From Synechococcus sp. SP2 MAG (lineage in GTDB: Bacteria > Cyanobacteriota > Cyanobacteriia > PCC-6307 > Cyanobiaceae): a stretch of 64,000 bases of DNA. The notes beneath the pieces are model-generated. The model ran no database searches. It was not told the DNA's origin and worked only from the letters and a program-made list of their open reading frames with translations. Location of the stretch: assembly GCA_030756895.1 (NCBI GenBank), contig JAVBIX010000058.1, forward strand, positions 1-64,000. The letters are read 5' to 3'. Position numbers and translations under genes: made by a program. How positions within the stretch are numbered: position 1 is the stretch's first letter; each line of letters opens with the position of its first letter. Positions 36,109 to 46,590 of this stretch are shown here, one piece after another.

Positions 36109-36435
36109 TCAAGGCTCGAGTTCACTACACAAAAACCCACGTTTATAGTTGCAATGCAGCTCTTTAGCCAACCTCCTTGCCTTGCTTGACATTAAGAATT
36201 GAGGCTCTGAACTTCTAATCTCGACAAATAATTTATAAGATTCACTCCCTAAAGTAGAGACATGAACTGAAGCACCACTATAAGAACCACTATTACTAGA
36301 AGCCCATAGCTCAAAAGGTGTAGCCGATACAACCTCTAAGCCAAATAACGAAAAGGGATCACAAACACTCTCAAGAGAACTCTCTTCTGCAGAGTGATTA
36401 TGAGCAGACTCAACACTGAAACGATAACAACTCAT
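36109..36435 (-). CDS. Hypothetical protein upstream of the sigma factor gene
   Basis: A 108-aa protein from the ATG at 36435 (frame open to 36453), ending 5 bases before the sigma ATG on the same strand, so a two-gene unit is likely. It has an acidic N-terminal part, a Ser-rich middle (ASSNSGSYSGASVHVSTLG) and a basic C-terminus with two cysteines. A protein at this place could be an anti-sigma or regulatory partner, but nothing in the sequence proves it. No family recognised. Confidence 0.5.
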   Translation of the reverse strand: MSCYRFSVESAHNHSAEESSLESVCDPFSLFGLEVVSATPFELWASSNSGSYSGASVHVSTLGSESYKLFVEIRSSEPQFLMSSKARRLAKELHCNYKRGFLCSELEP

Positions 36436-36548
36436 TAGTAGCAAAAAAAGCAATTAAAACAATGGTTTTAAATCTAATCAAATTGATATGACAAGACTGT
36501 ATCAAAAGAAACTCTTCAAAACATCATAGGCAGTAAAAATACTCTTTA

Positions 36549-36554
36549 TATAAT
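36549..36554 (+). promoter_or_regulatory. Possible -10 element (TATAAT)
   Basis: A consensus TATAAT lies 105 bases before the LysR-like gene. No good -35 is found at the right spacing. It could drive the regulator; in AT-rich DNA such a hexamer also arises by chance. Confidence 0.25.
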
Positions 36555-36578
36555 AGCTGTGACACATACCAAGTTTAA

Positions 36579-36603
36579 ATTTTATTCAATATTAGAATAA
36601 AAT
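36579..36603. promoter_or_regulatory. Palindrome with LysR-box geometry (T-N11-A)
   Basis: ATTTTATTC and GAATAAAAT form a perfect 9-bp inverted repeat around the 7-base AATATTA. Inside it, TTC-N7-GAA satisfies the T-N11-A consensus of LysR-type operators. It ends 55 bases before the LysR-like gene and follows the TATAAT. It is a plausible autoregulatory site; it might also be a weak hairpin in the leader. Confidence 0.4.
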
Positions 36604-36658
36604 GGACAAACGATGCTTCCCAAGGACATAATAGCATATACTCCTAAATCAATGGTCG

Positions 36659-37546
36659 ATGGCAGTTACGGCGGATGAGCTTTCAAGTCTCGATCTGACA
36701 ATATGGCTGAAATCACAATCAAAAGCAAGCTCGTTCCTAAAATCGTCTCAGCCAGTTATCTCTCGGAACATACAAAAGGTTATCGATGTTTTTGATATTA
36801 ACTATTACCGTTCTGATGGAGAATACAGAATAGAGCCTGATGCAGCAATGAGGCGCCTCAATATCGAACGTTGCTTGCATCAAGAATTACGCTTTCATGA
36901 TCCAAATGCGATCTTAAGATTCGACTCATTCCCAAAGGTAAAAACCAATCTCACAACAAAAATAATATGCCACCCATGGCAAACAGCAGACTCTTTAATA
37001 CAATCTCCATTGCTTTTCAGAAAGTTTATGGATTTATCAATAATAGATGCCTATATGGACTTCATCCCTGAAGCGACAAATATTCAAGACAGATATGCTT
37101 CAATACCAATATCACGGTATTCGGCATTCTTTGGTGCTGCAAAAGGACATCCTCTAACGAATAAAAAAGATGAAATCTCACTTTCAGATGCAATTGAGTT
37201 TCCCTTCTACTTTGGATCACCTGACGACCTCCCATTGACCTACAAAGCCATGGCCGATAAAGGGATCACCCTTTACAAAGGAGAGCGCATGACTCGATTA
37301 AAATATATCTTTGGTCTTTTCTCTAATCAGAACTATTTGTTTCCCATAATGCCCGGCGCAAAAACAGCATTCGAGGAAAATCTCATCGACCTGTGCATAA
37401 AAATACCAATCGAATTTGAGAACAGGCTTATTATCAAGAAGGAATTTATAAACTCTCCTAAATTAAAAAGTCTTCTATCTGGGATTAAGTCAACCCATGA
37501 AAGGTGCAAAGATATCTACCCCGGCTGGATAGCAAGCCTCCTCTAA
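36659..37546 (+). CDS. Divergent LysR-type transcriptional regulator-like protein
   Basis: A 295-aa protein with LysR-type proportions. The N-terminal ~55 residues align by eye with the LysR helix-turn-helix (SLDLTIWLKSQSKASSFL, then SQPVISRNIQKVID, where the family has SQPAVSRQI). The rest resembles the periplasmic-binding-like effector domain, including a GHPLTNKKDEISLSDAI element where LysR members have HPLA..LADL. The linker and core are highly diverged. The effector is unknown. The gene is markedly AT-rich and flanked by low-GC spacers; recent transfer is inferred, not shown. Confidence 0.6.
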   Translation: MAVTADELSSLDLTIWLKSQSKASSFLKSSQPVISRNIQKVIDVFDINYYRSDGEYRIEPDAAMRRLNIERCLHQELRFHDPNAILRFDSFPKVKTNLTTKIICHPWQTADSLIQSPLLFRKFMDLSIIDAYMDFIPEATNIQDRYASIPISRYSAFFGAAKGHPLTNKKDEISLSDAIEFPFYFGSPDDLPLTYKAMADKGITLYKGERMTRLKYIFGLFSNQNYLFPIMPGAKTAFEENLIDLCIKIPIEFENRLIIKKEFINSPKLKSLLSGIKSTHERCKDIYPGWIASLL

Positions 37547-37772
37547 GCAACATTGAAGCGCCTCTCCAGACCGAAATCGATCAAAACAAGACAAAACCAG
37601 AAGCATCTCTTGCCTCAAATCACAGTCCGCTTGAATTAAACTCATTTATAATTAAACTAGACCCAAAGAAGAATCATTGAGGCGCAAATTATAAGGGCTA
37701 AGCCAAGACGAGTTGCCATTCATGCAAATAATTTAATTTTGAAAAACTGATTACCTCCAAAGCCTTAAAGAT
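37547..37772. other. AT-rich spacer, no gene seen
   Basis: The 226 bases between the LysR-like gene and the convergent PucC-family gene contain many stops in all frames, several A/T runs and no convincing hairpin or RNA gene. Confidence 0.4.
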
Positions 37773-39167
37773 CTAATCTAAAGCACTTTGCATGAAATCT
37801 CCAAATCGGGATTGCATGCTTCTACGGAACCCAGTCACATCCAATCGACGCATTAATACAGCAGCAGCAAGGAAACCCACAATCTGCAAACAGAAGACCC
37901 CGCCATAAGCTCCGAATACATCACCGCCATTAAGTGTTTTAAACAGCGTAAGGAGACCACCGCCACTGATGGTGGCCAAACCCCTGGAATAGGCATACAA
38001 CGCGCCCCAAACTCCAAGCAATAAGCCCACCCTTCCTGGCTGGACAAAAGTGAACATCAAAGTGAAGGAGGAATGGATACAGATTCCAAGTGAAATGCCA
38101 AAAATTGTTAGCGCAAAATGCAAAAATGGTAATGACTGCGACGGTGCCGACAACAACATCAGAGCGAGCGCAATCGCCGCAAAAACCGCGCCAAGCCTGG
38201 CCGTACTGACGTTGCCAATCCAATCCACTAAACAAAAACCACTCAGGCCAAGTCCAACAAAAAAGCCAATGGCAAGGAATGCGTTCAGCGCCGTTGTGGC
38301 ACAAATACTCATACCAAATACCGCAGCACCAAAGGACTCAAGGACCGCATCATTGAGAAACATACTGAAGGTGAATAGGCACAAGACAGCAGTAAATCTT
38401 CCGACCTGAGGAATAGATCTCAAGCGGCCTAGTGATTGAAGCAACGACAGTGATTCAGGCACGTCCCTGGAGTTATCAGTTCCTCCCTGATCTTCAACCG
38501 CCTGATCTTGCACATCACGCCGTTCCAAACCAAAGACTGACGACACACCAAGACCAAACAGGAGCAAGGGAGTCACAACAATTAGCCGTTCGAGCCCTGC
38601 TACGACAGCATCCCCACTGGCCTCCGTTCCACAGGCTGCACCAAAAAGCTGATTCACAAGAACGGTTCCTAACAAAACCCCAAGCAGGCGCATGCCCCAC
38701 ACCACAGACAACACACGAGGACGCTCCTGTTCTGTTGTGAGGTCAACAATCAAAGCAGAAAATGCTGTGCCTCCAGCCGCAATTGCTGCGCCGGTTGCGA
38801 TGGAGATCAACAACAGAAGCCCGATCCAGCCACTCAAAAAAGATTGATTGGCTAGTGGCATTGCTTTGGCTAGCTGAAGCACGACCCATCCCGTTAAGCC
38901 GAATAGCAGCGAAATCGCAAGCGAACTCATCACGATGAAAGGGGTTCGCCGCAATCGACCCGAACGAATTCGATCCGAGCGATTACCGAACCAAGCCCGC
39001 GTGAAACCCATCAGCTGCTGGGCACCGATCGCCAAAGCCGTCAAAGCCGCAGACACGCCAATCTCTGTGATCAGGAGGCGATTCAGGAGTCCAAGGATGA
39101 GAACCCCGAGGATGCCGAGGCTCAACTGAAACAAGCCAAGACGCAAGCCCAGGCGCACAGCGCGCAT
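37773..39167 (-). CDS. BCH2/PucC family MFS transporter (chlorophyll/pigment-related)
   Basis: A 464-aa protein with about 12 hydrophobic segments, belonging to the PucC branch of the major facilitator superfamily. Features near the start fit the family: LNRLLITEIGV, the RAWFGNRSDRIRSGRLRRTPFIV loop and the GGTAFSALIVDLTTEQERPRV segment. In purple bacteria such proteins help assemble light-harvesting complexes or move bacteriochlorophyll; in cyanobacteria they are linked to chlorophyll or antenna handling. ATG at 39167 follows a nearby TTG (39176). It lies at the edge of the AT-rich patch but has normal composition. Confidence 0.88.
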   Translation of the reverse strand: MRAVRLGLRLGLFQLSLGILGVLILGLLNRLLITEIGVSAALTALAIGAQQLMGFTRAWFGNRSDRIRSGRLRRTPFIVMSSLAISLLFGLTGWVVLQLAKAMPLANQSFLSGWIGLLLLISIATGAAIAAGGTAFSALIVDLTTEQERPRVLSVVWGMRLLGVLLGTVLVNQLFGAACGTEASGDAVVAGLERLIVVTPLLLFGLGVSSVFGLERRDVQDQAVEDQGGTDNSRDVPESLSLLQSLGRLRSIPQVGRFTAVLCLFTFSMFLNDAVLESFGAAVFGMSICATTALNAFLAIGFFVGLGLSGFCLVDWIGNVSTARLGAVFAAIALALMLLSAPSQSLPFLHFALTIFGISLGICIHSSFTLMFTFVQPGRVGLLLGVWGALYAYSRGLATISGGGLLTLFKTLNGGDVFGAYGGVFCLQIVGFLAAAVLMRRLDVTGFRRSMQSRFGDFMQSALD

Positions 39168-39466
39168 TTCTAACAAGGCCTTGAGCTATCTCAGTCAATC
39201 GAATCCATGGTACGAAAAGTGCAAAGTTTTCAGCGAATTACACCCCACACCTCAAGCACAGGCATTCGGGCTCCCTTGCTGCGAACGACAACTTTTCAAA
39301 GGTCATTGCGATGCAAGGGCAATCGATGGGTCCCCCTTAGAACAATCCGCGCTTGACGCAAGCCTTCCAACTCCATCCATAGGCGCGAAAAACTCGATCA
39401 ACAGAAGCACAAAAGTCGATGTGCCAAGGTGCGCCCACGGTCTGATTCTGGGGCCAGAATGGCCTT
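39168..39466. other. Non-coding spacer between divergent genes
   Basis: About 299 bases between the PucC-family gene and an exported protein. Frames here (for example one across 39181-39579 on the plus strand) have no signature, poor codon regularity and overlap a better gene. I see no clear promoter, hairpin or RNA gene. Confidence 0.4.
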
Positions 39467-39877
39467 ATGAGTTCCCTTCTGCCCGTGCGACTCTCGCCAC
39501 TCCTTCTTGGGTTAGCGATCCTGGCGCCTTGTGCTGTTCGCGCACAACTGAAATACGTACCGTTTCCCACCAAAAGTGAATTGAGGTCGCTGCAGCTGTT
39601 GGCTTACGCCTGCTCAAGGGAAAACACGGTGGACACCTGTACGCGCTCGCGTGAACTTGCCAATCCACTGATGGACCATCCACGGCTTCCAGCAGCCTGC
39701 AAAGACACGGTATGGGAGCTGATGCAAGAAGCAAAACCAGCCACCACCAACAGCTCTCAACGCCGCGACAGTATTGATAGCCCCGCACGCCGGCTCACCT
39801 TGGTCTGTGCTGATCCCGCCAAGCCCAGCAAGCCGAACAATTCGCCTTCAGCAGGATCTGCGCCGAGTCAAACCTGA
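39467..39877 (+). CDS. Small exported protein with four cysteines
   Basis: A 136-aa protein with a cleavable signal peptide (hydrophobic to APCAVRAQ, cut likely after residue 27). The mature part has Cys in LLAYACSRENTVDTC and CKDTVWELM, which suggests disulfides, and an extended Ser/Pro-rich C-terminus. Probable periplasmic protein of the cyanobacterial conserved type, function unknown. It precedes pgm by about 90 bases on the same strand. Confidence 0.65.
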   Translation: MSSLLPVRLSPLLLGLAILAPCAVRAQLKYVPFPTKSELRSLQLLAYACSRENTVDTCTRSRELANPLMDHPRLPAACKDTVWELMQEAKPATTNSSQRRDSIDSPARRLTLVCADPAKPSKPNNSPSAGSAPSQT

Positions 39878-39933
39878 GAAGCTCATCAACAGCTGTGATA
39901 ACTGGCCTGATCTAAGGCAATGAACCCGCCTGA

Positions 39934-41628
<1,695 letters not shown>

Positions 41629-41635
41629 TTGGGCT

Positions 41636-41670
41636 CAGGCGTGGGTTATTTCTTCTGCGACCCACGCCTG
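41636..41670. terminator. 11-bp hairpin between convergent genes
   Basis: CAGGCGTGGGT and ACCCACGCCTG pair perfectly around a 13-base loop between pgm and the minus-strand gene whose stop (41646-41648) lies inside the structure. There is no T-run; it likely acts as a bidirectional end or mRNA stabiliser. Confidence 0.5.
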
Positions 41671-41927
41671 CCGCGATGGGCATTGTGATGGCGATAAACG
41701 GGATCAACAGCTTCCTCCTGAAGTTGACGGGTGGTTTCAATGGCAAAACCAGCCAGTCCAGACGATGTAATCACCATTAAAAAGAACAATCGCATCCTTC
41801 GGAGATCAATCTCAGCGGGGGTGTTCTCAATTAAAACTTTTAAGAAGTAGGCAATTGCACAACCAATTGCGAGTCCAATCGCAATTGCCACCAACACCCT
41901 TGAACCACTAAATGTCTTTTTTATCAT
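41646..41927 (-). CDS. Small membrane protein downstream of the RND pump
   Basis: A 93-aa protein with two helices (VLVAIAIGLAIGCAIAYFL and LFFLMVITSSGLAGFAI) and a basic, His/Arg-rich C-terminus. The stop of the RND pump gene and its ATG overlap (TAATG). It is thus the third gene of the adaptor-pump unit and may be an accessory protein. No family recognised. Confidence 0.6.
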   Translation of the reverse strand: MIKKTFSGSRVLVAIAIGLAIGCAIAYFLKVLIENTPAEIDLRRMRLFFLMVITSSGLAGFAIETTRQLQEEAVDPVYRHHNAHRGRRGSQKK

Positions 41928-44900
41928 TAGCTCAGCTGAGGATCAGAAGCGGGCTTGGCATCGGCTTGGCCTAAAAGAGTCTTCATCACCACGTAAAACA
42001 CAGGAACCACAAGGGTGGAGAGGAAGGTTGCAACTAAGAGGCCACCAAACACAACCAAACCGAGAGACGACTGGCTTTGCGCACCAGCTCCACTCGCCAG
42101 CATCAAAGGCAAGAATCCCGTCAAAGACGAAATTGCAGTCATCAAAATCGGCCTTAAACGAGACTGAGCAGCGAATCGAGCAGCTTCCAGGGCAGAAATG
42201 CCCTCACCCATTTTTTGATTAGCAAGATCCACAATTAAGATCGCGTTTCCGCCGGCTAAGCCAATAAGCATCACCAGACCTACCTGGGCATAAATATTGA
42301 GAACCTGACCAGCAGCACCTAGAAACACCAAGGCACCAAGCAAAGCCGTTGGTACCGTCAGCAAAATGATGATGGGATCTGAATAACTTTCATATTGCGC
42401 TGAAAGCACCAAGAACACAGCCAAAATACCAAGGGCAAAAATCACAACGGCCAAGGATCCGGCCTTCACTTCTTCTCTTGAAATACCAGTCCAATCAAAT
42501 CCCAAGCCTTGCAAGTTGGCATCTTTGAAGATCGTCTTCATCGCTGTAATCGCCTGACCTGAGCTTTTACCAACAGCAGGTGTTCCATCAATCTTGATCG
42601 AACGATAGAGATTGAAGTGAGGGATCACGCTGGGGCCATTGGTGGGCTTCACGGTGAAAAACTCAGACAAGGGAATCTGTTCCCCTTTCATGCTGTTCAC
42701 ATAAACCGCCGAAAGTTGATCAGGAGTGGCCCGGTTGACATCCTCAGCCTGCACATAGACACGTCGAACCTTGCCTTCTTGGAACGTATCGTTCACATAG
42801 GCCCCACCAAAATTGACGCTAAAGGATTGCATGGCGGAGCCAAAATCAACTCCCAAAGAGGCCATCTTCTCGCGATTCACCTTGATCTCAATCTGAGGTG
42901 ACTCTGGTGAAAACAAGGTATAAACACGGTTGAGGATTGGATTCGAGTTACCCGCCTGCATGATCTGACGAGCAGAACCAAAGAATTGGTTCAATCCATA
43001 GGCACCACTGCTTTGATCCAACAACTGGAATTCAAAACCACCACCAGCGCCATAACCAGGAATCGAAGGGGGCTCCACCACAAACACCCGACCACCATCA
43101 ATGGACATCAACAGTTTTTTGTTCAAGCGTTCAACAATCGCCGCCACCGAATGATCACGTCCTTGGCGCTCATCCCAATGCTTGGTCCCAAAGAAAAACA
43201 ATCCTTTGTTTGGAGCATTTCCATCCAAACTGGCACCACTAAACAAGGCTGCAGCAGAAATATCATCCTCAGATCTCAAAACCTCGGCCACCTTGCGGTT
43301 GATCGCAAGGGTCGTCTCTTTCGAAACACCATCAGGAGCCTGCACGAAACCAATCGCATAACCCTGGTCTTCGATCGGAACAAATCCACCGGGGATGCGT
43401 GTGAACGCAAAACCAGTGAGCAAGATTCCAGCGGCAAGGGCCGCCATCACGATTGGGCGAGCATTAAGCACCTGATCAAGAATTTTGGAATAACGCTTTT
43501 CAAAGCCTGAATAAAAACCATTGAAGTGAATGAAGATCTGAGGGATAAACCAGCCGACAACAAGACCGATTGCCGTGAACAAGATCACAGGGATGAGATT
43601 GGTCACACCAACGAGAATCAAACCCACAACGGCTCCACCCGCAGCTCCAGGCATCCGCAAAGGAATTGAGGTGAGCTTCATCGCAACGAAGCCAACTAAG
43701 GCACCAACAACAACTGGAATCAGCACCAATGCGGCGCCATCGCCCGCGCTTAGAAGGCCATAGGCAAATCCAAGAAAAACACCAGCTGTGGCGTATTGCT
43801 GTTTGCTCAGCTGCTTTGTGTCCTTCGACAGCAAGAGGGCCGCCAGCATTGGCGAAAACGTGAGTGCATTAAAAGTTGAGATCCCTATCGAGAACAGGAT
43901 GGTGGCCGCAAACTGCTTATAAATCGTTCCTGTTGCACCGGGGAAGAACAACACAGGAAGGAAAACGGCCATCTTCACCAGCGACGTCGCAATCACAGCG
44001 CTGAAGAGTTCGTCCATGGTTGCCATCGCCGCCTGAACCGACGTCATGCCTTCTGCTTTTTTGGCAGACGTGTCTTCGACCACCGTGATCGCATCATCAA
44101 CAACCAAACCTGTTGCCAAAACAAGGCCAAACAAGGTGAGCTGATTGAGGGAGAAGCCGAAGGCCAGCACGAGTGCAAAAGTACCGATCAAGGCCACAGG
44201 AATGGCGATGGCAGGAACAAGCGTTGCTTTCCAGTTCTGAAGGAATAAAAACAGGATCAAGACCACCAGAATCACTGCGTCCCGCAGAGAATTGGTAACG
44301 CCCTTGATTGATTGGTTGATGAAATCAGTCGTGTCGTAAATCACCTGGGTATCAAGACCAACAGGAAGCGTCTGCTCAAATTTCTTTATAACTTCCTTCA
44401 CACCGTTAGACACTTGAATGGCGTTACTACCTGACAGCTGATAAACAGCAACACCAACAGAAGGCGTGCCTTTGAGATCCATTGCGTCGACCCCATAGGC
44501 CTCTCCACCCAGACTCACGCGGCCAACATTCTTAAGCTTGATCAAACCACCCGAATCTGTCGTTTTTAAAATAATATTTTCAAACTCAGATTCCGTAGTT
44601 AGTCGACCTTGCAATTGAACAGTAAATGTATATTGCTGACCTTCTGGAGCAGGAGAACCTCCAATCTTGCCCGCGGGGACTAGACGGTTTTGACTCTGAA
44701 GTTGCTGAACAACATCAGTAGACGTAAGGCCATTTGCCGCCAGCTTTTCCGGATCGAGCCATAGCCTGAAAGCAACCTTACGGTTGCCAAAATAAGTAAC
44801 TTCTCCTACACCAGGGACGCGCTTAATATTATCAGTCAGATTTTTATCTAAATAGCCACTAATCGTTTCAATACTGTATTCAGCCTTAGAAGGATCGCTG

Positions 44901-45337
44901 TTGACAATATTATAAACAAGCAGGGTAGAGTTTGAGGCTTTATTAACCGTGACGCCCGCCTTTCGAACCTCCTCAGGGAGCTGGGGCTCGGCCAGTGAAA
45001 CCCTATTCTGAACATTAACCTGGTTAATATTGCCGTCAGTTCCGCTGTTAAAGGACACAGAAACAGAACTCACGCCATCAGACGAGCTATTGGAGGTAAT
45101 GAAATCCATATTCTCCACACCATTAATCTGCTGTTCAAGAACAGTGGTCACACCCTGCTCAACTGAAACAGCATCAGCTCCTACATACGTGGCCTGTACT
45201 TTGACCGTTGGAGGAGCAATATCGGGAAGATTCTCAATCGGGAGGATTGGAATTGCAATCAATCCCACGATCACAATCAAAAGGCTACAAACGGTGCTTA
45301 GAACCGGTCGAGTGATGAAATTATTCGATGCAGACAT
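41927..45337 (-). CDS. RND efflux pump, HAE1-like inner-membrane transporter
   Basis: Proton-driven drug or lipid exporter, 1136 aa. It has TM1 at the N-terminus, two periplasmic porter loops and the TM4 aspartate pair VVDDAI. Extra sequence is present: about residues 505-600 include roughly four additional hydrophobic segments (such as GAALVLIPVVVGALVGFVAM) between the first and second halves, making it about 90 residues longer than ordinary HAE1 proteins. In TM10 the usual lysine of GLxxKNAILIV is replaced (GLAGGNAILIVD). The adaptor gene precedes it by 9 bases; no TolC-like outer-membrane gene is near. Confidence 0.92.
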   Translation of the reverse strand: MSASNNFITRPVLSTVCSLLIVIVGLIAIPILPIENLPDIAPPTVKVQATYVGADAVSVEQGVTTVLEQQINGVENMDFITSNSSSDGVSSVSVSFNSGTDGNINQVNVQNRVSLAEPQLPEEVRKAGVTVNKASNSTLLVYNIVNSDPSKAEYSIETISGYLDKNLTDNIKRVPGVGEVTYFGNRKVAFRLWLDPEKLAANGLTSTDVVQQLQSQNRLVPAGKIGGSPAPEGQQYTFTVQLQGRLTTESEFENIILKTTDSGGLIKLKNVGRVSLGGEAYGVDAMDLKGTPSVGVAVYQLSGSNAIQVSNGVKEVIKKFEQTLPVGLDTQVIYDTTDFINQSIKGVTNSLRDAVILVVLILFLFLQNWKATLVPAIAIPVALIGTFALVLAFGFSLNQLTLFGLVLATGLVVDDAITVVEDTSAKKAEGMTSVQAAMATMDELFSAVIATSLVKMAVFLPVLFFPGATGTIYKQFAATILFSIGISTFNALTFSPMLAALLLSKDTKQLSKQQYATAGVFLGFAYGLLSAGDGAALVLIPVVVGALVGFVAMKLTSIPLRMPGAAGGAVVGLILVGVTNLIPVILFTAIGLVVGWFIPQIFIHFNGFYSGFEKRYSKILDQVLNARPIVMAALAAGILLTGFAFTRIPGGFVPIEDQGYAIGFVQAPDGVSKETTLAINRKVAEVLRSEDDISAAALFSGASLDGNAPNKGLFFFGTKHWDERQGRDHSVAAIVERLNKKLLMSIDGGRVFVVEPPSIPGYGAGGGFEFQLLDQSSGAYGLNQFFGSARQIMQAGNSNPILNRVYTLFSPESPQIEIKVNREKMASLGVDFGSAMQSFSVNFGGAYVNDTFQEGKVRRVYVQAEDVNRATPDQLSAVYVNSMKGEQIPLSEFFTVKPTNGPSVIPHFNLYRSIKIDGTPAVGKSSGQAITAMKTIFKDANLQGLGFDWTGISREEVKAGSLAVVIFALGILAVFLVLSAQYESYSDPIIILLTVPTALLGALVFLGAAGQVLNIYAQVGLVMLIGLAGGNAILIVDLANQKMGEGISALEAARFAAQSRLRPILMTAISSLTGFLPLMLASGAGAQSQSSLGLVVFGGLLVATFLSTLVVPVFYVVMKTLLGQADAKPASDPQLS

Positions 45338-45346
45338 GAATCAACC

Positions 45347-46504
45347 TCAGTTCTTAGCTGCAGCAGGTTGTGATCCCACACGCTTTGTTTTCACCTGAAT
45401 CGGCATTCCATGCTTGAGATTAAGGAGATTGCTTGTAATCACCTTCTCATTGAGTATCAGGCCTTTTGTGATCGGATAACGGTTGTTCTGAATCTCACCA
45501 ATATTGACTGGTGTTTGAAGTGCAAACAGGGCATTTTTTGGCAATTTACCCCTTTCGATGCCTTTACTAATCCGCTCTATATCAGCCTTGCCTGGATTGG
45601 CCTTTAAGTCGGCGAAACTACCAATACGAAAAACAAAGCTTTGCCCTGAAGTTTGCGTCACTGCAGCAAATGGCACTGAGATCTGTTGATCCGTTTTCAA
45701 TTGAACCCTGGTCCGCAATCGCTGACCACTACGTAGCCGGGCATCGTCGTTATCAAATAAGGCCTTCACCAAGAGTCCCTGAGTTTGAGGATTAACTTGA
45801 GGATCAATCGATTCAATCTGACTCGTCGCTAAAGGCTTAACCGTGCCAGGCACACTCAAAATGACGGGTTGACCGATGGCGAGACGATCGCCGTAAACCG
45901 CCGGAACTTCAACCTTCGCCTCGAGAATGTTGTTTTGCACCACACTGGTGAAGGGCTGATTTTGTTGCACCACATCACCAACCTTCACCTGAACATTGGC
46001 CACGGTCCCTGCTGTTGGTGAGCGCAAATTGCTATAGCTGAGTTCTGCTTCTAAAGATTTGACTTTTTCAACAGCTGCAATGTATTTCAAGCGATAAGAG
46101 TCGCGCTGCCGCAGAGAAGCAGCCCCCTCTTTTGCGAGAAATTCTTCGCGCTCCCAATCAACTTTGGCTGTTGCCGCTCTCGCCCGCTGTTCCGCCAACG
46201 CCGCCCTTGCCTGAACCTGGTCCAACACGACGAGCAACTGACCCGCATCAATACGATCGCCCTGAGACACTTTGAGCTCAGTGACACGACCTGATGTTTG
46301 CGCGGCCAGCTCAACTAACTCATAGGCCTCGAGCGTGCTCACCGTATCGATATCGTCAGTGAAGGGAGCTTCAAGAACAGATGCTTGCTGGACCGGTAGC
46401 GCGGGCGACTTTTCATCAGAGCCTCCGCAAGCACTAACGGAAATTGCTGTTAAGAGCACAGGCAGCAGTGGACGAAAACGCAGCACAAATCCTGTGACGA
46501 ACAA
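45347..46504 (-). CDS. RND efflux membrane fusion (adaptor) lipoprotein
   Basis: A 385-aa periplasmic adaptor with signal peptide and lipobox (AISVSAC). Recognisable are the lipoyl/barrel-sandwich motif SGRVTELKVSQGDRIDAGQLL and, after the alpha-hairpin, NLRSPTAGTVANVQVKVGDVV. The start is probably TTG at 46504 or an internal GTG. It precedes the RND pump gene, and with that pump forms a two-component efflux unit anchored by the lipid. Divergent from the RarA fusion gene. Confidence 0.9.
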   Translation of the reverse strand: MFVTGFVLRFRPLLPVLLTAISVSACGGSDEKSPALPVQQASVLEAPFTDDIDTVSTLEAYELVELAAQTSGRVTELKVSQGDRIDAGQLLVVLDQVQARAALAEQRARAATAKVDWEREEFLAKEGAASLRQRDSYRLKYIAAVEKVKSLEAELSYSNLRSPTAGTVANVQVKVGDVVQQNQPFTSVVQNNILEAKVEVPAVYGDRLAIGQPVILSVPGTVKPLATSQIESIDPQVNPQTQGLLVKALFDNDDARLRSGQRLRTRVQLKTDQQISVPFAAVTQTSGQSFVFRIGSFADLKANPGKADIERISKGIERGKLPKNALFALQTPVNIGEIQNNRYPITKGLILNEKVITSNLLNLKHGMPIQVKTKRVGSQPAAAKN

Positions 46505-46590
46505 AAGAATTATGTACGAACTTGAACCTAATTTTGGTTTGGATCAGGCAAGAATCAGTACAAGATGACCATTGAAGGGAGATTGGTCGA

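Noticed and set aside
39181-39579. 132-aa frame between the PucC gene and the exported protein
   Set aside because: No signature or hydrophobic pattern, irregular composition, overlaps a better gene start at 39467.
41927-45337. Possible frameshift or gene fusion in the long RND gene
   Set aside because: The extra region is in frame, hydrophobic and flanked by intact family motifs, so it is an insertion and not an error.
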